Shown: positions 1 through 11,663 of the stretch, piece after piece
How positions within the stretch are numbered: the stretch's first letter is position 1
How the letters are laid out: every line of letters begins with the position of its first letter
Notes under the pieces: generated by a model
What the model was told of the DNA's origin: nothing
The model's input: only the letters and a program-made list of their open reading frames with translations
The model's database searches: none
DNA from: Coniella vitis
Taxonomy: Eukaryota; Ascomycota; Sordariomycetes; Diaporthales; Schizoparmaceae
Direction: 5' to 3'
Assembly: GCA_011317545.1 (NCBI GenBank)
Contig: WUJK01000008.1
Span: forward strand, 248,001 to 312,000
DNA length: 64,000 nt
Made by a program: the position numbers and the translations under genes

Positions 1-595
1 TTTGCCAAGTTGTGCGAATGTTTGTAGTTAGTTGTGCATCCAAAATCTCAGATCAGTATCTGCAATACTATTGATACCGCGTCGTCACTCTTCAGCTACT
101 GTGTAGTAAAAGTAGAGAGCACTGAATGAAGCCTGAAACGACAGACCAACGACAACGTAATCTGTAGCCGTTCTCCAGAAAGGACCTCTGCAAGTTTTTG
201 GACGCCAATATTTCTTTCGATTTGTTGTGGAAGCAAGCAAGGGGACGGGTCTGCTTTCTGGAGAGAGGAGTCATGAGAACGATTCTGACGATGAAGGGGT
301 GGCGGGCGGCTATCAGACGGCCCAATGCGTTGGTGATGAGAGTATCCCAAAGACTGCATTAGACTGGCTTCATAGGAATGAAGTAGCAAAGGGCAGCCGC
401 TCTAGGTTGTTTGGTTCCCTACTGTACGGAGGCTGGTGGGGAAGAAGGGGGCAGTGAGTGATGGAATACTTGCATGATTTTTGGTACTCAAGGGATTGTA
501 GATGAGGAAATAGTGACGAGAAGATTGCATGGCATATCTCGCATTGGTGTCCTTTTGCAAAGCTTCCAAGACATTCGAGATTTTGTGTGACCTAG

Positions 596-1414
596 ATGAG
601 CGATGATCTCGAGGAGGGAGGAAAGCAGTGCTCGTCGGGTAGAGTCAAAGGAAGGGTTGGGTTTCATCCACCTCTGACCAGAGTGAAAGATCAGTATCTT
701 TCACTAGGTCGCACGGTCGATCATGAGCTCAACAAGCTTCTTGCGAAACTGAATGGCATAACTAGGACTAGTAGCACAAGGTTCTGCCCTTGCCTATGGT
801 CGCTGTATGATGTACCAACCCACACACAGATATCTGCTGAGTGGAAAGTGAGGCAAGATTTGCACTATACTGCTTTTAAGAATATATGGGCTGTATATCC
901 ACAATACTGCATTATGTATCCTTTGTTTTCTGTTGTATGCACTTGTGCAAGTCTGTGTTACGGTACAATGAGCATTTCTTCCAGGTTCAAGCTTGACTGC
1001 CGTCCAGAAGGAGCGCGTCAACGGTTGATAGAGAGCTATGGCTCTCCGGAGTGCTCATCAAAATGTTACTCATATATTGATACGCCATTGAGCATTACAA
1101 AGTCGTGTCGTGGGGCTATCTCTCTCACCTTTTTGACGGTTATTCATATGCTATGTCCTGAACCCTTTCCCCGGGCTACCCTCTGCTTTATAGTCCTGTT
1201 TTTAACAGTTCTTGATGGCTTTGTATATGTCACATTGGACTCGCGGAGTCGAGCCGTTGTAGATACCTGGAATGCACATCAACACAGTAGGCTGTCTATC
1301 CAAGTCCGTGGGTATGCTATAATGGCGGGATCGGTAGATTACGGCACCCCAAAGGATATTGATTCCACATGGAAGATTCCGATATGTACATCATTCCCGG
1401 AACTCGTCACATGA
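596..1414 (+). CDS. Possible orphan protein, doubtful
   Basis: An uninterrupted ATG-started frame of 272 codons in otherwise empty sequence. I do not recognise the product. It has two hydrophobic stretches that could be membrane segments: around residues 102-125 (rich in Y, C, L, V) and around residues 178-215 (ISLTFLTVIHML and FIVLFLTVLDGFVYV). Cysteine is fairly frequent. Codon use lacks the strong preference for third-position C seen in the amine oxidase or GH30 genes, and no intron, signal peptide or known motif is evident. It could equally be a chance frame or the trace of a decayed gene. Transcript evidence or homologues in related species would decide. Confidence 0.2.
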   Translation: MSDDLEEGGKQCSSGRVKGRVGFHPPLTRVKDQYLSLGRTVDHELNKLLAKLNGITRTSSTRFCPCLWSLYDVPTHTQISAEWKVRQDLHYTAFKNIWAVYPQYCIMYPLFSVVCTCASLCYGTMSISSRFKLDCRPEGARQRLIESYGSPECSSKCYSYIDTPLSITKSCRGAISLTFLTVIHMLCPEPFPRATLCFIVLFLTVLDGFVYVTLDSRSRAVVDTWNAHQHSRLSIQVRGYAIMAGSVDYGTPKDIDSTWKIPICTSFPELVT

Positions 1415-3856
1415 CTGACACTCCTTAGTCTGGAGTATATATGAGTATTTTCCAAAGGTGTTGAGCACAATCTGTGGCTTAGGAACCGCTGTTTATACAC
1501 ACTCAAGTGTTTCCGTGTGATACCAAACCCAGCCGTCGGATCAAGCTCGTACACTGCTTCATGTCTCAAACATTGCCAAGGACATCGAACTCTAGCATCT
1601 GAAATCGGCAGTAAATACCTTCTGTAATTACTCAAGATGGGCGTTGGCATTTCTGGAGAGGGTCCCACTCAATCAAGTGTGAATTCAAATATGTGAGTCA
1701 AGACCGGCCTTGATGCGTGGTCCAAGGCAAGATCTCATAGCCAAGGACTGGATTATCTGGACTTTTCGGTTTCCCTTTCGATATAAAGAACTTAACTATG
1801 GTAAGAGCTGTGAGGCACTCCTTCTTGTCCTCTCATGGCGCCACTTTGCGATTGCAGCTGGCTGCTCTGTGGTAAGAGAATCATTAGTCTACATGCGTGG
1901 CTTGCGGAATGACTAGGTCGTAGAGTGGGTGTTCATCCACTCGAGTGTGAAGTTTATACATGACTATGAACATGGTAAATAAATCAATCAAATGGAATGT
2001 AGGTACCACGTTCATTGGTTTCAGTCAATGGCTATAAAGCCACTTGAAAGTTACTTATAGCTGGACAATGATATGGTGGGTTTATCAGAACGCCTACCGT
2101 GAACAGCGATAGATGAGATTCCAGTCACAAGCTGAACAAGCGTCCCCCTTCCTGGTCCTCCTTCATCGTTCATAACCGAGACGGTTCTGTGGTGGCATGA
2201 GTGCAGAAAGTACTTTTTCTCATGCGCATACCTTTATTGATAATTGCAATATCCTCCTCGGTCACAGCCTTCAGTCGGTCATTTTCCCTCACGAGAATGG
2301 CGAAGAACTGCCAGAATGCAGGGGCCCCCCGAAATTCGTAATTGTTCTATTCGTTGCAGCTGAGTATGATGGAACTGACTATGTTGTCTCTCTTTTGGGG
2401 GAAACGACTCTGATGTCTCTTCTCTCTTGTTGACGGCTATGGACATACTGTGCATGATCAGGCGATGGGGGAAGAGAAATGTGCGATACATGAGTTTGAT
2501 CAAACATCGTTGAGACACTAGTATGCTGAGTAGCGGATTCAGGAGACTTGGGGAGAGAGCAGAAGGTAGTGTAGGTGAGGCTGGATACATATACAAATAG
2601 TAACTGCCCGCAGAGAAAGGTGGGCCTATCGTGTCGATTATCGTGGGGCAGCCCCCTTGAGGAAGATCGATCTAATATCAGTACTATATATGGATGGACC
2701 CATAGAAGCCATGTGCGCTCTTCTTTCCGATCCAACTCCGTACATTACTCCAGACAGGGGACGGCCGCTCGACGTGGGGTCCTGGGGGGGGGGTAGTCAC
2801 GATCTACGGCCCATGGTATACTGTGTTCTCGTTTTACGTTCACTTTCTGATCTTCTTCCAGTTAAGAGTGATATGAACAGTGTCGTTGTAGGACTGAAAC
2901 AGGGTAAATCCGCGGGTGTATTGTCGACTCTACTCTGTTCGTCCGCTCTGGTCGCTGGAATACTCATCGTTCACCCCGATGCAGGATCATTTTGCCCGTC
3001 AACTGCAGTGGACTCGTGTACATTTACCGGTGTGAACCAAGCGCGACACAAGAATTGCCCTTCGATAGATATTCTTAGACCTCTTCTTGTTTTGGGGGGG
3101 GGGGCGGTGGAAAAGCCAACGAGGCGGGAAAAGAAGAACTCCCATGTGTCTGCGTGAGCGAGAAGCGGAGAAAAGGGTACTATAGTTTGAAACACAACAG
3201 GAGGTAAGAAAGCAAGACACTAAAACTCTACAAATGCTTGCGTTCTACCATGTACGAAAAGTGTTCAAGTGTGTATGTGTGTGCGCAAAGTACGTGCATC
3301 GGCTCTCTGTCAATTCGATTGGGCGATGATCGTGGAGCCAATCGGGATAGAAGCCGATCCCATGCGTCCAGAATCGTGAGTAGGACTTTTGGCAATATCA
3401 TCCAAGACGTTGGATAGTATAGAAGAGGATATATATAGACATGCAAGTGAGCATAGTGAGAGAAGTATAATCGCAGAGCTGCAAGATATAGAACCGTAAC
3501 AAATGCAAAGACAATTGGGGGCAAGAGTGAGTATTAAAGGCCAGCACAATTCTCACTTGACTGTACAGTTGACTGTATTCTGGTAGAAGGCTGATTGCAA
3601 TAGGATCGTTGGAACGTGGCTTCGGTTATGCTTTATCAAACAAGCAAAGCAATCGTTGCCGCAATGACACGATCGAACAACAGATCACTGCTGCGATCCG
3701 AGTGCACCCGACGTTATATACTAATACATAGTCATGCTTTAGACAAACAGATATGTGCATTGCCAGATGATGTGGTCCGATAAAGATGGGCTTGACGTTT
3801 GTGCTTCTCACAATGCTCACAATGTGTGCCAATAGCCGCGATAACAGGTTGGCGCT

Positions 3857-3886
<30 letters not shown>
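3857..3886. repeat. (GGCT)n microsatellite
   Basis: About seven tandem TGGC units. The same tetranucleotide recurs in shorter runs at about 29808-29844, 38507-38524 and as its complement at the right end of the window (about 63970-63993). Confidence 0.85.
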
Positions 3887-3887
<1 letters not shown>

Positions 3888-4915
3888 AGAACCTCATCGA
3901 TTAGCACAATCCATCTCATAAATGCCTTGTCAAACTTGTGTGCCTACGTGCTCAGAATAATGACCCGGGTCGGCATCAGAACACGACGAGCCAATCAGAG
4001 AAGAAGCCGAACCCTGTTCGGGCAAGCAGCCGTTATCGGCTTATCGAGCGACCCCGCCCCGCCCGTCCGCCCAGCCATACTTCTATGATGTACTATGTAC
4101 ATCATATACGCGCTTTGTCAGTGAACGACTGCCGCCCAATCACACGCACCGAATTCCCGAGGCCCCGCTGTTTCACCCGACTCGGTGGATTTTCTGGGGT
4201 AGACGCCGGTTTGGGAAAAAACATGGCAGCTGGTGCATGAGTAGTAGCCGCTTGGGCTGCCTGAGCATTCTAGCATCCTCGTGTGCTTCGGCTCTAGGTC
4301 TCGCCTCGCGTGGCTGAGGACGAACAAGATGGACGTGGCCCGCGAGCATGCCGCCAGCCAGCTGCGAGAGAAGCGACGCTTGCCACCACCATATATATCC
4401 AGCAGTCATCGCCAATGCTGAGCAAAGCCAGCGAGCGAGTCCGCCCGCCGCCCGCAACAAGGATGAAGAAGAAAAGACTCGCATGACAGATCCAGCCAGC
4501 CAGCCTTGTCTCCAACCTTTGGTGCCGTCCTACTCTAGTATCAAGAAGTGAGAGCAGCCTCGTTGCTATGATGGACTGGTCGAACTATCTCCGCCACAGC
4601 CCAGAGTCAGCCCATGGGGGCCACCGACCCCTTCGGCAGAGCTTATCTCGGAGATCTGGCGGAGAGGAGGGGCAGCAGCCGCGCCTTGCGGCACTCTTCG
4701 CTCACCTGCTCCGATCTTATCGTTGCGACCTTTCGCGGTGCTGTGGAGGGCCGCCAACGTGCTTCTCCTCGCTGGCTAGTCAGTTGAGCAGATCCATTTG
4801 CCAACGGCGTGGCCAGCCAGCCATGCGACGATAGGAAGATGGGCATCCATCTACCTGGGTACATCTGCAGAAGCCAAGCAGCCAAGCCAAAGCTACTGTG
4901 TATAATGTACAATGT

Positions 4916-5266
4916 ACAGAGTACCACAGCTTGTGCCGCTGCCCTCGTTGATATCTACAGATCTTCGCCCAACCTCGCTCACTGACGCTCCAAACCACAC
5001 ACTACTACATATTCAACGCTTTATACCCACCACCATCACCCATCTTTCCTTTTCTTTCCTTCTTTTGCTCGCCCATCCACCCAGCTAGTACGCCCTCCAC
5101 CATCCAAGGGAGCATTTGGAACAACAACCGCAGCAACAACACCTCCCACGGTTGCGGCCCGCCCCAGACGACACCGCTCTCCTCCTTCTTTCCTGTTCGA
5201 CCTTTCCATCCTCACAACACGCCCACCCACCACACACACACACACACACACACCACAACGCACAGA
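4916..5266 (+). promoter_or_regulatory. Amine oxidase promoter/leader
   Basis: Pyrimidine-rich sequence with no ATG on the coding strand between the ATG triplets at about 4900-4913 and the start codon at 5267, as expected for a transcribed fungal 5' leader. A TTATAC element lies near 5020. A (CA)n microsatellite (about 5231-5252) sits only about 15 bases before the start codon. Confidence 0.45.
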
Positions 5267-7441
5267 ATGGGACTACTCCACCCACTGGACCCTCTCTCGG
5301 CCGACGAGATCCGGACCGCCATCGAGGCTGTCAAGAAGGAGCACGGCAATGTCTTCTTCAACGTCGTCTCCCTGCACGAGCCGCGCAAGGCTGAGATGAC
5401 CGCCTGGCTCGAGGCCCCCCACAAGGCCCCCAGGCCCGCAAGAGTCGCAGACGTTGTCGTCATTGCACCCGGCGGCGCTGTCTACGACGGGCTGGTCGAC
5501 GTCAAGACCGCCACCATCACCCACTGGGAGAAGCTGGACGGTGCGCAGCCCATCATCACGCTCGAGGAGCTGCAGCTGGTCGAGGAGATTGTCCGCACCG
5601 ACGCGGGCGTCATTGAGCAGTGCCGCATCAGCGGCATCCCCGCCGAGGACATGCACAAGATCTACTGCGACCCCTGGACCATTGGCTACGACGAGCGCCA
5701 CGGCTCGCAGGTGCGCCTCCAGCAGGCCCTCATGTACTACCGCCCCCACCCCGACGACTTCCAGTACCAGTTCCCGCTGGACTTTTGCCCCATCTACGAC
5801 GCCGACAAGAAGGCCATCGTCGCCATCGACATCCCCAAGATCCGCCGCCCCGTGTCCACGGCCGCCAAGATCAACTACACGCCCGCGTACGTCCAGGCCA
5901 AGGAGGGCGGCTACCGCACCGACCTCAAGCCCATCAACATCACCCAGCCCGAGGGCGTCTCCTTCACCCTCAAGGGCCGCGAGCTCGAGTGGCAGTCCTG
6001 GAAGTTCCACATTGGCTTCAACTACCGCGAGGGCATCGTCCTCAACAACATCTCCTTCAACGACAAGGGCACCGTGCGCCCCATCTTCTACCGGCTGTCC
6101 CTGGCCGAGATGGTGGTCCCCTACGGCAACCCGGAGCACCCGCACCAGCGCAAGCACGCCTTCGACCTGGGCGAGTACGGCGCGGGCTACATGACCAACT
6201 CGCTCGCCCTCGGCTGCGACTGCAAGGGCAGCATCCACTACCTCGACGCCGAGTTCCCCACCCGCGCCGGCGGCGTGCGCCACATCAAGAACGCCGTCTG
6301 CATCCACGAGGAGGACGACGGCATCCTCTTCAAGCACACCGACTTCCGCGACGACTCGTGCATCGTCACGCGCGCCCGCAAGCTGATCATCCAGCAGATC
6401 TTCACGGCTGCCAACTACGAGTACGCCATCCAGTGGGTCTTCCACCAGGACGGCACCATCCAGCCCGAGATCAAGCTGACCGGCATCCTCAACACCTATG
6501 TCATGAACCCGGGCGAGGACACGCACGGCTGGGGCACCCAGGTCTACCCGGGCGTCAACGCCCACAACCACCAGCACCTGTTCTGCATGCGCATCGACCC
6601 CAACATCGACGGCCCCAACAACACCGTCTACATGGCCGACGCCGTGCCTTCCGATGCGCCCGTCGGCAGCCCCGAAAACTACTACGGCAACGCCTTCATG
6701 GTCAAGAAGACCAAGCTCGCCACCACGGGCCAGGCCAAGACCGACTACAACGGCGCCACCTCGCGCACCTGGGACATTGCCAACGACAGCAAGATCCACC
6801 CTTACAGCGGCAAGGCGGCCTCGTACAAGCTGGTCAGCAGAGAGGTTCCGGGCCTCTTGCCCAAGGAGGGTTCTCTGGTGTGGAAGCGCGCTGGTTTCGC
6901 CAGACACGCTGTTCACGTTACCAAGTGTGAGTCTCTTTTTTTTTTTTTTTTTTTTTCTTTTTTTCTGGTTTCTCCTTTCCTTTTTTTTTTCTTCCAATAA
7001 CCATCCTTTTAATCCTATATTGCTCCTTGTCACCAAAATACTAACATCACCACTCCAACAGACTCGGACGACCAGCTCTGGCCCGCCGGCCGCCACGTGC
7101 CCCAAACCTCAGGCGAGCCCTCGCGCGGCCTGCCCGAGTGGATCGGCGACGGCAGCGAGTCCGTCGAGAACACGGACATTGTCCTCTGGCACACCTTTGG
7201 CCTGACGCACTTCCCCGCGCCCGAGGACTTCCCCATCATGCCCGTCGAGCCCATGACGCTGCTGCTGCGCCCGAGACACTTCTTCACCAACAACCCCGTC
7301 ATGGACGTGGCCCCCAGCTACGTCTCGACCCCGAGCCAGATTGCGGCCCGCACGGAGGCCGTTGTCGATGCCACGGATAAGGTCAGCAAGCTGGCGTTTG
7401 GCGGCGCTGAGGAGCCGTCTTCGTGCTGCAGCAGGCTGTAA
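5267..7441 (+). CDS. Copper amine oxidase, peroxisomal type
   Basis: Primary-amine oxidase: it oxidatively deaminates primary amines to aldehyde, ammonia and hydrogen peroxide using copper and a self-made topaquinone cofactor. Two exons, 5267-6926 and 7062-7441, joined across a 135-nt intron (GTGAGT donor, CTAAC branch site, ACAG acceptor), give 679 residues, the usual family length. The cofactor motif N-Y-E-Y is present with precursor Tyr384. The catalytic-base aspartate is about Asp300 in DLGEYG. Copper ligands are His435 and His437 in HNHQH, and the third histidine lies in GLTHFPAPEDFP after the intron. There is no signal peptide. The C-terminus is Ser-Arg-Leu, a valid type 1 peroxisomal targeting signal, which fits peroxide production inside peroxisomes. 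The intron starts with a 21-base T tract (6936-6956). In fungi such enzymes serve amine nitrogen use; the substrate here is not determinable. Confidence 0.96.
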
Positions 7442-8932
7442 GGGAAAGGCAAAAGGGCAAAGGGAGCAATTGTTTATTCTTTTCATGAGTCTTGTTTTTC
7501 AAAAGGGAATGGAACTTTGGGAAGCCGAGTGTGGCTATGACTGATTGACAGCCTTTTCTTCTGTTTTGTATAATTCTTCTTGTTTTCCTTTTAAACCCTC
7601 TCGGGCAGCGGTTCCTGTTTGGGGGGCTCTTCTTGGTGCACTTTTCGAAATACTTTTGGGGAAATTCAAACCCTGTGTTCTTTTTAGAAGGGTTGTAAAA
7701 CTATATCTACACTTCTAAAACTGTCTCTGTCTTTGTCTTGTGCGGTGCAACGGTGTATGTCTGTGGCCCTTAAGTTTTACGGACTTTTTGAAGCTAACAT
7801 CATCAAGCTTGGCATATCAGTGTGCCATCATTTCACCCTTGTCATCTCCAGCGGACGGTCTGGAGCATGCGTCAAATACACAGAATATCAGGCGTCACAG
7901 CAGTGGACCCTCAGATCAGCATCTTTAAGCTTGAATAAGTTTTTAAGTCCTCGTCAAAGTCCCAAGCAGCCAACCGGGTCATATTCTCGGGCTTGGAAAC
8001 AAAAAGAAAGGGAGGCTTAACCCGATGTGGCAAAAGTGAGGGTTACAGCGCAGGGCAGGGTGATGTTTAAATCACGAGACCCATCAGATATTGGGTGTAA
8101 ATTGGTCCGTTGACATGAAGCAGCTCTGACTATCGAAATTGATCTGATTGCTCGATTGACGAGCAACAATCAGTATCCCCAGATCGTCAACTGGTGCCAT
8201 CTACAAGTAAGTTCAGGCACGTTGGATTTGCTGGAAACGTCCTTTGCTTCATATTTCCCTTTGCTCGAGGTAGGATCAAAGGGCAAATTACGCCTGATAC
8301 TACAACTCAATGATCCAATATATGGTATCAATCGATATATGCTCAACTAGAAAAACGCCACATCATCTCCCCTAAAGGCTAAGCGGCCTGAAAAGACCAG
8401 CCTGAAAAGGTGGCACCAAGATACTCAACATGCTGATCCCAATCGGCCGCCCTCAAGTTGTCGCAGAGTTGACCTCCACCTTGCCCATCACGGATCCAAG
8501 AACCCCCCCCCCATTCAAAGCCCCACCACCACATGTCGTTACCGACCGTGTCATCAGACTATCCTCAAGATAGATCAGAAAAGGCATGGGAGGAAGATGT
8601 GGGGGGAAGAACAGGTCGAGGCCGTGTTCAGGAGGGTTGGTGGCGACTTGTATGGCGAAGTCGACTTGTTATATTGCCACGTTTGGGGATGGAGAGAAGG
8701 TTGCTTGGATCTGCTGGTCCATCGTTGGTGGAGGAGGGACTGTCGTTTGCGTAGAGGTGACCGAGTGGGTGGCGTCTTGTGCTGGCATCTTCAGTATGAG
8801 GGTGATATTGTCTATTCTCTTATTCTCCTTTTCTGGCTTTTCCTTCGACCCTTGAAGCGTAGACCATGTTACTGACAGCTCCGAGACGCAGGAAAGAGAT
8901 CATGAAGTGCTTACCATAACACCTCGAAACAT
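7442..8932. other. Intergenic, no gene seen
   Basis: Downstream of the amine oxidase. T-rich sequence at about 7480-7700 probably includes its 3' UTR. The remainder has only short unsupported frames and a C homopolymer at about 8505-8513. Confidence 0.6.
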
Positions 8933-10216
8933 TCAGTCACTTATAGGGTTTAATTCTCTACAAAAGTAAAAGGCTTTGGTATAGCCGCCTGGGATTACCA
9001 ATTCGCAGAGTAGTCTAGACTTTTTACGCACGAGATCCCCATTTAGGAATACGACATAAGGGGTGGTTTTCCCGGGCGGAAGCTGTGGAGCCAAATCCGT
9101 CAATGTCACCGTCCGCTTGCCCAAGAGAGCTTCTGTTGGTTTGCTGTTGTTGGTTGCTAATGGTATGCTTGTAATATGGGCCCGATGGTCGTCAAGTTCT
9201 TGTCTATCGAGTATGTCAGTGTCCATGATATTGCCAACAAGAAAGACTGGGTGGTTCCAAGCGCGAATTCGCGAGGGCTAGCAAATATAGAGAAAAATGC
9301 TCAGAGAATTGTCCAAGGTTGTTATTTTCTGATTTGATACTTACAGGGAGAACTTCGAGCTTTTCGGTCCATAATATAGATAAAAACATGTGAGTATATT
9401 CGTCTTACGTCCTATTCAATTTCAGCCTCAAGATGGCCAAACTGCCAAGGACAAATACATATAGGGAGAACAAGCGATTTGATTACCGTAAGGGGAAGCT
9501 GCTCAGTCCACCCCCCCCCCCCCCAATGAGCTCAAAAGAATGCTTATTTTTGAGAATCAATTTTGTTGGTAATGATCACCTGCTTCCATCATGCCTGGAA
9601 ACGGTAGTCCTAAATTTCCTGTCCACCTCGCAGGGTCATCATGTACGTTTCAACGGAACACAAGCGTCGACATGCCACAGATTGAAGCAACCTCCTCGTC
9701 AGATAGTCAGTCACCAAACGAGCTGAGAAGCGGATTTCGACTGGCACGTTGAACTGAACTCCGTCTTGAGCCAAGCAATCCAAGACTTTCCAGCCAAGCC
9801 TCGAGGGCTGATCCGTTCGCTCAATAAAGAAGGTCAAGATGGACTCAGGATAACCGTGTAGTTGATGCATCAGGAAACCAAACGACGACAAGTCGAGCGC
9901 AGGTGCGGCCCCCGTTGACGCCAGAGATCCCGCCTTCGACAACATCCGGGGTAGAAATCGCAGGCTATCACTGAGCTTTGGAGAGGCGCGAGGCTGGGCT
10001 TGGCTGCTTGGCGTTCTTCTCAACAGGAAGGTCTGTTGCTATCATGGAGTCATCGATCCAGGATCCGCGAGTGTGCTTCTTCCTCTGACTGGCGAGATGG
10101 GAGTGTCTTGGCTTCGAAATGGCCTTGAAGTGGCGGGCCTTGGTGAGTGATTGCATCGGAAATCGCAGTCTCGTGAAAGCGAATCGACCGTGATCAATAC
10201 CACGAAATGGAATCAA
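8933..10216 (-). pseudogene. Possible decayed gene remnant
   Basis: On the minus strand several open segments read like protein but do not join into one frame. They run 10216-9968 (basic, ending in LSKAQ and a stop), 10023-9610 (including a stretch around FGFLMHQLHGYPESILTFF) and about 9280-8933 (including TPYVVFLNGDLVRKKSR). The first two overlap in different frames near 9990-10020, so a one-base shift would be needed to connect them. No credible set of splice sites was found, although a GTAAGT occurs at about 9345. I do not recognise a family. It may be a mutated gene, a gene with unrecognised introns, or chance. Confidence 0.2.
9770..10112. promoter_or_regulatory. Cluster of PacC-type GCCARG sites
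   Basis: Five GCCAAG hexamers, the core of the fungal pH regulator PacC site (GCCARG), occur upstream of the acid peptidase gene. Positions are 9770-9775 and 9793-9798 on the plus strand, and 9999-10004, 10007-10012 and 10107-10112 on the minus strand. Acid peptidases are commonly pH-controlled in fungi. Binding here is inference. Confidence 0.3.
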
Positions 10217-10299
10217 ATTCGTACTCTAGTGACAAGAAGACTTCGCTTTGTTATCAAGTAAAAGAAAAAAAACCAGCTCAAAGAGGCCGCCCATTTGTC

Positions 10300-10306
10300 T
10301 ATAAAT
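10300..10306 (+). promoter_or_regulatory. TATA box of G1 peptidase
   Basis: TATAAAT lies 132 bases before the start codon of the secreted peptidase, followed by an A/C-rich leader. Position and sequence fit a strong inducible promoter. Confidence 0.5.
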
Positions 10307-10437
10307 GGCCATCATGTTCCTACTAGAAGCTCACTCCTCAGCACACACCAAATCCCCAACCCCTTCATCCAAAACTCACAATTCCCAACTCTATATTCAC
10401 TCACAATTGCCTTTCTTTCACCCTCCAGAAACTCAAA

Positions 10438-11663
10438 ATGAGATACTCCGCCGCTCTCGCCGCCCTCGCCAGCGTTGTCGCCGCTGTACCCAACGGCATC
10501 ATCGACATTGGCGACGGCGTCAAGCTGGTGCCGCGTGAGCCCCGCGCGCACGCCCGCGTGGAGCGCCTCCGCGAGTACCGCCGCAGCCTCATGGGCGAGG
10601 TGGAGGGCCCTGGCGGCCAGAATGTCAGCGATGTGTCGTACGACAGTAACTGGGCCGGTGCCGTCAAGATTGGTACTGGTTTGAATGAGGTGACCGGAAC
10701 GATTGTGAGTTGTTTTGCACACAAGCCGATATATCATTCATTGACTTTCAGCCCCTTTGATTTTGAAGTGAGCTCGCTTCGAAAGGCTTTCCTCCACTGT
10801 CATCATGCTTGCTTGCTTGCTTGCTGCTAACCTGACATCCATCCTCCTCATCTAGGTCGTGCCCACGCCCTCTGTGCCCAGCGGTGGCAGTGCCCGGACA
10901 AAGTACGCGGCCTCTGCGTGGGTGGGCATCGACGGCGACACGTGCACTTCCGCCATCCTCCAGACGGGCGTTGACTTTTACGCTGGCCGCGGTGGCGTCA
11001 GCTTTGGTATGTGCTTCTTTTTTTTTCCCCTCTTGTGTGTTGAAGTGGGAGAAAGGGTGGATGGAAGGGGGAGGGGGAAATCGCTTCAAAATCTAATTAC
11101 TCGGAATACACTCTACAGACGCCTGGTATGAGTGGTACCCCGACTACGCCTACAACTTTGCAGGCTTCTCCGTCTCTGCTGGCGACACCATCGTCATGAC
11201 TGCCTCCGCGGCCTCGACCAAGGCCGGCACCGTGACGCTCGAGAACTCGGTACGTTGGTTGATCAGAAATGGTGTAACCACCACCACCACCACCACCACC
11301 ACCACCACCATCACCTTCTTTCCAAGTTTTCCCCTCCCAAAAGTGTTTACCCCTTAATAGCACCCGAAAGACCTACTAACCCAAAGCGTGTTACAAATTC
11401 AATAGACCACCGGCAAGAAGGTCACGCAGAGCTTTTCCGCCGAAACATCGCCCCTCTGCGAGTACAATGCCGAGTGGATCGTCGAGGACTTTGAGTCTGG
11501 CAGCAGCCTGGTGGCCTTTGCCGACTTTGACACCGTCACCTTCAAGGAGTGCTCCCCGTCGGTGTCGGGCAGCACCATTGTGGATATTCGCCAGAGCCTC
11601 CAGGTGCTGACGAGCTGTGCGACGAGTGGCACGACGCAGGTCACTTGCGAGTATGTTGGTTGA
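10438..11663 (+). CDS. Secreted G1 (eqolisin) acid peptidase
   Basis: Glutamic peptidase of family G1 (aspergillopepsin II / scytalidoglutamic peptidase type), an extracellular endopeptidase active at acid pH. Four exons, 10438-10704, 10856-11006, 11119-11249 and 11406-11663, give 268 residues. A signal peptide (about residues 1-18) precedes an arginine-rich propeptide (about 19-65). The mature beta-sandwich starts near DSNWAGA. The catalytic pair is Gln125 in SAILQTG and Glu206 in NAEWIVEDF. The family blocks AWVGIDGDTC and WYEWYPDY are also present. Cysteines at 119 and 201 and near the C-terminus could form disulfides. Intron 1 contains a GCTT repeat and a CTAAC branch site; intron 3 contains a long (ACC)n run. 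Likely role: nutrient protein breakdown by a saprotroph or pathogen. Confidence 0.95.
11277..11310. repeat. (ACC)n microsatellite in intron
   Basis: About eleven ACC units inside intron 3 of the G1 peptidase gene (11250-11405). Its translation as a polyhistidine run is an artefact of reading through the intron. Confidence 0.9.

Larger units (their letters stand above)
1..5266. other. Gene-poor left flank
   Basis: I see no gene here that I can support by homology. The stretch holds one weak 272-codon frame (596-1414, listed separately), G homopolymers near 2786-2796 and 3092-3101, a GGCT tetranucleotide run (3857-3886), and one TACTATGTA motif at 4091-4099. The final 350 bases are the pyrimidine-rich promoter and leader of the amine oxidase gene. 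Other reading frames are short, overlap each other on both strands and show no recognisable domain. Confidence 0.6.

Noticed and set aside
2657..3157. 166-codon frame in the left flank
   Set aside because: Runs through two G homopolymers read as glycine, lacks any family signal and overlaps other random frames.
5454..6930. Plus-strand frames rich in S/P/T/R or in H/R/P within the amine oxidase gene
   Set aside because: Out-of-frame shadows of a high-GC coding sequence.
5273..7105. 610-codon minus-strand frame opposite the amine oxidase
   Set aside because: Its composition (long V/D/G/L runs) is the mirror of C-rich third positions in the real gene. It crosses the intron and has no domain signature.
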